Assembly (NCBI RefSeq): GCF_001512305.1
Contig: NZ_LNUT01000003.1
Span: 318,223 to 374,008 of the forward strand
From: Arthrobacter sp. EPSL27
GTDB lineage: Bacteria > Actinomycetota > Actinomycetes > Actinomycetales > Micrococcaceae
Direction of reading: 5' to 3'
Length of the DNA: 55,786 bases
Shown here: piece by piece, positions 52,822-55,786 of the stretch
Numbering within the stretch: position 1 is the stretch's first letter
Layout: each line of letters starts with the position of its first letter
The notes under the pieces: generated by a model
Seen by the model: the letters and a program-made list of their open reading frames with translations, nothing else
Told to the model about the DNA's origin: nothing
Databases searched by the model: none
Program-made: the position numbers and the translations under genes

Positions 52822-52836
52822 ACTCGTCACACGAGT
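52822..52836. promoter_or_regulatory. Palindrome ACTCGT-N3-ACGAGT
   Basis: A perfect 6-bp-arm palindrome with 3-nt centre. It is about 130 nt upstream of the small HTH-linked gene and may be an operator. No regulator is assigned. Confidence 0.3.
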
Positions 52837-52944
52837 AACTTCTACCCCTGTCACGCGGGCCACCACCTAGGCCCCGGGGAGGACTACTTGCCGGCCGGCG
52901 GCCGCCAAGCGGCCCGCCCGAGCAGTCCCCGCCGTCGTCTCCCC

Positions 52945-52968
52945 CGGTAGTCCCTCCGGTAGTCCCTC
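52945..52968. repeat. 12-bp tandem duplication
   Basis: CGGTAGTCCCTC occurs twice in direct succession. It lies 3' of the amino-acid permease stop. The 282-nt gap 52695-52976 otherwise holds only the inverted repeats listed above. Confidence 0.75.
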
Positions 52969-52976
52969 CGCGGGCC

Positions 52977-54470
52977 TCATCCACCCGCCGGAAGGCGGGC
53001 GCCCGGAGCCGTCTCATCCGCCAGTTCTGCCCGGACCCGGCCGTGGCCGCGGACCCAGAGCCGGTACCCCACCACCAGCAGTCCAAGCCAGGCAGCGCCG
53101 ACGTAGAGGGCCACACGGGTGTCCTCGAAGGCGCCGAGGATGGCGATTACGAGGGCCATGAACACGATGGTGGCCACCGACGCGGCCGGCCACCACGGCG
53201 ACGGGAATTCCGACGCCGGCAGGCCTTTGCGGGCAATCTCGCGCTTCATCGCGACGTGCGAGGCCAGGATCATCACCCACACCCAAACGGTGGCGAAGGT
53301 CGCGATCGAGGCGATCAGGAGGAACACGTCCTCCGGGATGACGGCGTTCAGGACCACGCCCACCAGCAGGATGCCGGCCATCATCACCACGGTCATCCAC
53401 GGCACGCCGTGCCGGGAGACCTTGCCGAAGCTCGCGGGGGCATGCCCCTGCCGGGACAGCCCAAAGAGGATCCGGCCTGCGCCGAAGATGTCGCTGTTGA
53501 TCGCGGAGAGCGCGGCGGTGATGACCACCGCGTTAAGGATGTGGGGCGCGGCCGGAATGCCCAGGCCGCTGAAGATCTGCACAAACGGGCTGCCGTTGGT
53601 GCCGATCTCGTTCCACGGGAACAGGCTCATCAGGACGCCCAGGGTCAGCACGTAGAACAGCAGCACCCGCACCGGGACCGTGTTCACGGCCTTCGGAATG
53701 ACCTTCTTCGGGTCCGCTGCCTCACCGGCGGTGATCCCCAGGGTCTCGATGCCGCCGAAGGCAAACATCACGACGGCGAACGAGGCAAGGAGGCCCTCGA
53801 AGCCGTGGGGGAACAGTCCGCCGTGCTCCACGAGGTTTCCGACGCCGGGCGCCACCGTGGCGCCGCCGGCCTGGAAGCCGAAGATGATGATCGCGACGCC
53901 GCCGGCGATCATGGCGATGATGGCCACCACCTTGATGAGCGAGAACCAGAATTCGAGTTCGCCGAAGACCTTGACGCTGAGCAGGTTCAGCGCGGCGAGG
54001 AAGAAGATGATCGCCAGGACCCAGATCCAGCGGTCCACCTCGGGGAACCAGAAGCCCATGTAGATGCTGAACGCGGTGACGTCCGCGATGGCCACGATCG
54101 CCATCTCGAACACGTAGGTCCAGCCCGTCACAAAGCCTGCCAGCGGGCCAAGGTAGCGGCTGGCGTACTGGCCAAACGACCCGGAGACCGGGTGGCGGAC
54201 GGCCATTTCACCCAGGGCCCGCATCACCATGAATACGGCGGCGCCGCCGATCATGTACGCGAGCAGCACGGCGGGGCCGGCCTTCTGGATCGCGGAGGCC
54301 GAGCCGTAGAACAGGCCGGTGCCGATCGCGGAACCCAGCGCCATAAAACGGATGTGGCGGACGTTGAGTCCGCGGTTCAGCACGGTGCCGACGGCGGCGG
54401 AGACCGCGCCGGCGCCGCCGCCAGGTCCCGGAGGAGGTGTTGGCTTGATGTCCGAGGGGGAGAGTTGCAT
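52977..54470 (-). CDS. Amino-acid permease (APC superfamily)
   Basis: A 497-residue permease with 12 membrane helices. The family motif [19 protein letters not shown] is at about residues 43-61, [23 protein letters not shown] near 88, and [19 protein letters not shown] near 225. The N-terminal extension is Pro/Gly-rich. This is the AAT family (GabP, CycA, AroP type); the amino acid is not certain. It is divergent from the IclR gene, which may regulate it. Confidence 0.9.
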   Translation of the reverse strand: MQLSPSDIKPTPPPGPGGGAGAVSAAVGTVLNRGLNVRHIRFMALGSAIGTGLFYGSASAIQKAGPAVLLAYMIGGAAVFMVMRALGEMAVRHPVSGSFGQYASRYLGPLAGFVTGWTYVFEMAIVAIADVTAFSIYMGFWFPEVDRWIWVLAIIFFLAALNLLSVKVFGELEFWFSLIKVVAIIAMIAGGVAIIIFGFQAGGATVAPGVGNLVEHGGLFPHGFEGLLASFAVVMFAFGGIETLGITAGEAADPKKVIPKAVNTVPVRVLLFYVLTLGVLMSLFPWNEIGTNGSPFVQIFSGLGIPAAPHILNAVVITAALSAINSDIFGAGRILFGLSRQGHAPASFGKVSRHGVPWMTVVMMAGILLVGVVLNAVIPEDVFLLIASIATFATVWVWVMILASHVAMKREIARKGLPASEFPSPWWPAASVATIVFMALVIAILGAFEDTRVALYVGAAWLGLLVVGYRLWVRGHGRVRAELADETAPGARLPAGG

Positions 54471-54718
54471 GCGAATACCTTCTCGTCATTGGGAGGGGGA
54501 CCGCTATCCAGCAGACCATGCAGGGCGAAGCTGTGATGAGACTCACGGGCAAGCGGTGTCTTTCATTTCAGACATCCCCGACGGCGGCCCGCCCCTGCAG
54601 CGGGCGCAGCAGCTGTCCGGGATCCCAGATACTTCGACACCCCCGGACTGTCCTGGACCCCGGCCGGGCGGGCATGCTTAAGTACGGGATACCGGACACC
54701 AAGCACAGAAGAGGTTCC

Positions 54719-55555
54719 ATGCCAGCCACCAGCAACCCCGCACCCGCCGCGGCGCCGCAGGCCGCCCCGGCAAAGACGGCCTCCAAGGTGCCGGCGGCAG
54801 AAAACACCCTGCGCATCCTCAAGCTGCTGGCCTCCAAGCGGGGGCCGATGGCGGCGTCGAACATTGCCACCGCGCTGGGGCTGCCGCGCTCCAGCGTCTA
54901 CCACCTGCTGGGCGTGATGGAGGCCAACGGGTTCGTGCTGCACCTCCATGAGGAGCAGCGCTACGGGCTGGGGATCAGCGCGTTCGAGCTCAGCTCGGCC
55001 TATTCCCGGCAGGAGCCGCTGTCCCGCTTGGGTCGGCCGCTGCTCGCCTCCTTGGTGGACGTGATTGGGGAGAGCGCCCACCTAGCCGTCCTGCACGGCC
55101 GCGACGTGCTCTACATCGTGGAGGAGCGGGCCAAGAACCGGCCCTCCCTGGTGACCGACGTCGGGGTGCGGCTGCCCAGCCACCTCACCGCCAGCGGGCG
55201 GGCCATCCTGGCCGCGCTGCCCAAGTCGCAGGTCCGGGCGCTGTATCCCAATGCGGCCGCCTTCACCGCCCGGCACGAGACCGAGTTTCCCATCATGAAG
55301 TACTCGGCGCTGTCCTCGCACCTCGACCAGGTCCGGCAGCGCGGCTACGCCACCGAGCACGGGGAAGTGACCCCGGGCTTCGGATCCATCGCCGCCGCCG
55401 TCACGGACCACGTCGGCTGGCCCACCGCCGCCGTCGCCGTGACCTTCCTGGAGGAGAAGCTGCCGGCCGAGGAGTGGCCCGCCCTGGCTGCCCGGGTGCG
55501 GAAGGTCGCGGACGATCTCTCGGCCCGGATCCACGGCCGCCCGCAGCCCGGCTGA
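54719..55555 (+). CDS. IclR-family transcriptional regulator
   Basis: A 278-residue protein, start ATG 54719 (SD AGAAGAGG). The Ala/Pro-rich N-terminus is followed by the winged HTH at residues 30-90 (NIATALGLPRSSVYHLLGVMEANGFV). The C-terminal effector domain includes GVRLPSHLTASGRAILAAL and GYATEHGEVTPGFGSIAA. IclR proteins usually control catabolism of a carbon source. The divergent permease at 54470 is a likely target. It ends just before the IS element. Confidence 0.9.
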   Translation: MPATSNPAPAAAPQAAPAKTASKVPAAENTLRILKLLASKRGPMAASNIATALGLPRSSVYHLLGVMEANGFVLHLHEEQRYGLGISAFELSSAYSRQEPLSRLGRPLLASLVDVIGESAHLAVLHGRDVLYIVEERAKNRPSLVTDVGVRLPSHLTASGRAILAALPKSQVRALYPNAAAFTARHETEFPIMKYSALSSHLDQVRQRGYATEHGEVTPGFGSIAAAVTDHVGWPTAAVAVTFLEEKLPAEEWPALAARVRKVADDLSARIHGRPQPG

Positions 55556-55597
55556 CCACCTGTTGCGCTATCACTTTGAGGGGCCATCCGGGCGTGT

Positions 55598-55701
55598 GAT
55601 GTCTCACCTGATCGTTGACACTTCATGTCTCACCTGATCGTTGACACTTCATGTCTCAGCTGATCGTGGACATTTCATGTCTCAGGACTTCGTGGACGGT
55701 T
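55598..55701. repeat. Four 26-bp tandem repeats at the IS end
   Basis: Units begin at 55598, 55624, 55650 and 55676. The first two are almost identical (ATGTCTCACCTGATCGTTGA core), the third differs at a few positions, and the fourth diverges after ATGTCTCA and enters the transposase stop. Each unit contains TGTC...GACA in inverted orientation. They are probably transposase-binding sites at the element's right end. Confidence 0.85.
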
Positions 55702-55786
55702 GCTTGCCCGGGCCGTTGAGGCCGATGTAGACGGTTCCTTTGGGCGGGCGTGGGTGGCTGATGATTTCCGTTCCCCGGGCGTCGAA
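55682..55786 (-). CDS. IS481-like transposase, C-terminal fragment (cut by the window edge)
   Basis: The last 34 residues and TGA of a minus-strand ORF that continues beyond the window. The fragment contains GTEIISHPRPPKGTVYIGLN, which resembles the C-terminal tail of IS481-family rve transposases. The catalytic DDE residues are not in the window, so intactness cannot be judged. Confidence 0.6.
   Translation of the reverse strand, partial: FDARGTEIISHPRPPKGTVYIGLNGPGKQPSTKS

Larger units (their letters stand above)
55598..55786. mobile_element. Right end of an IS481-like insertion sequence (partial)
   Basis: The terminal repeats followed by the end of a transposase gene on the minus strand. 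The rest is beyond the window. The outer boundary is probably near 55598, 43 nt after the IclR stop. Assignment to IS481 rests on the transposase C-terminus and the TGTCTCA-type end. Confidence 0.7.

Noticed and set aside
55598..55701. CRISPR array
   Set aside because: The 26-bp units are directly adjacent with no spacers and end in a transposase gene.

Overview
The window is high-GC DNA with dense, tightly packed genes, GTG/TTG starts and probable leaderless transcripts. Gene content (Nar respiratory nitrate reductase, SoxR, ANTAR and BldC-like regulators, Usp proteins, fused HAD-GH65) points to an actinobacterium, most likely Micrococcaceae of the Arthrobacter/Pseudarthrobacter type. The genus is an inference from gene content, not from a marker gene. 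No rRNA, tRNA or CRISPR array was seen.

Layout. 1-3.2 kb: a HAD phosphatase/mutase and a GH65 disaccharide phosphorylase. 3.2-8.6 kb: an MFS exporter, succinate-semialdehyde dehydrogenase, two unknowns and a lone 5-oxoprolinase subunit A. 8.65-17.6 kb: narGHJI, a NarK transporter and a coupled lipoprotein. 17.6-27.8 kb: housekeeping and envelope genes (DUF445, GDPD, an ABC-2 exporter, DoxX-like, AzlCD, an ANTAR regulator, TetR/YkvA, a thiamine-binding protein, an O-methyltransferase). 28-31.3 kb: a three-gene cassette of unknown product (acyl-CoA dehydrogenase-like, PIG-L deacetylase fused to a methyltransferase, GT2). 31.3-32.1 kb: soxR with a textbook SoxR box and a divergent 47-codon gene. 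32.1-45.9 kb: a P2-type ATPase, PEP synthase, a P1B-type ATPase, polysaccharide deacetylase, a fused HAD-GH65 enzyme, Zn-alcohol dehydrogenase and a tandem universal stress protein. 46-49.1 kb: a membrane module (YihY/BrkB, DUF3618, holin-like, Ala-rich coiled coil). 49.3-55.6 kb: a spermidine-synthase-like protein, LysR with 3-hydroxybutyrate dehydrogenase, a BldC-like HTH pair, an amino-acid permease and IclR. 55.6 kb to the end: the right end of an IS481-like element with four 26-bp repeats.

How it fits together. The mix of nitrate reductase/NarK, cation ATPase, PEP synthase, alcohol dehydrogenase, Usp and the OtsB1-like HAD-GH65 resembles the hypoxia/dormancy regulons of other actinobacteria (DosR of Mycobacterium, OsdR of Streptomyces). 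Several of these genes carry a DosR-like palindrome (consensus GGGACTWWAGTCCC) centred 41.5-43.5 nt upstream of a start codon. This constant spacing is the main regulatory finding. No DosR/DosS homologue lies in the window. Other notable signals are a family of three intergenic palindromes (GGGTCAC...GCGCC), the SoxR box oriented toward a previously unnoted small gene, and a Cys-Cys upstream ORF before the P2-type ATPase.
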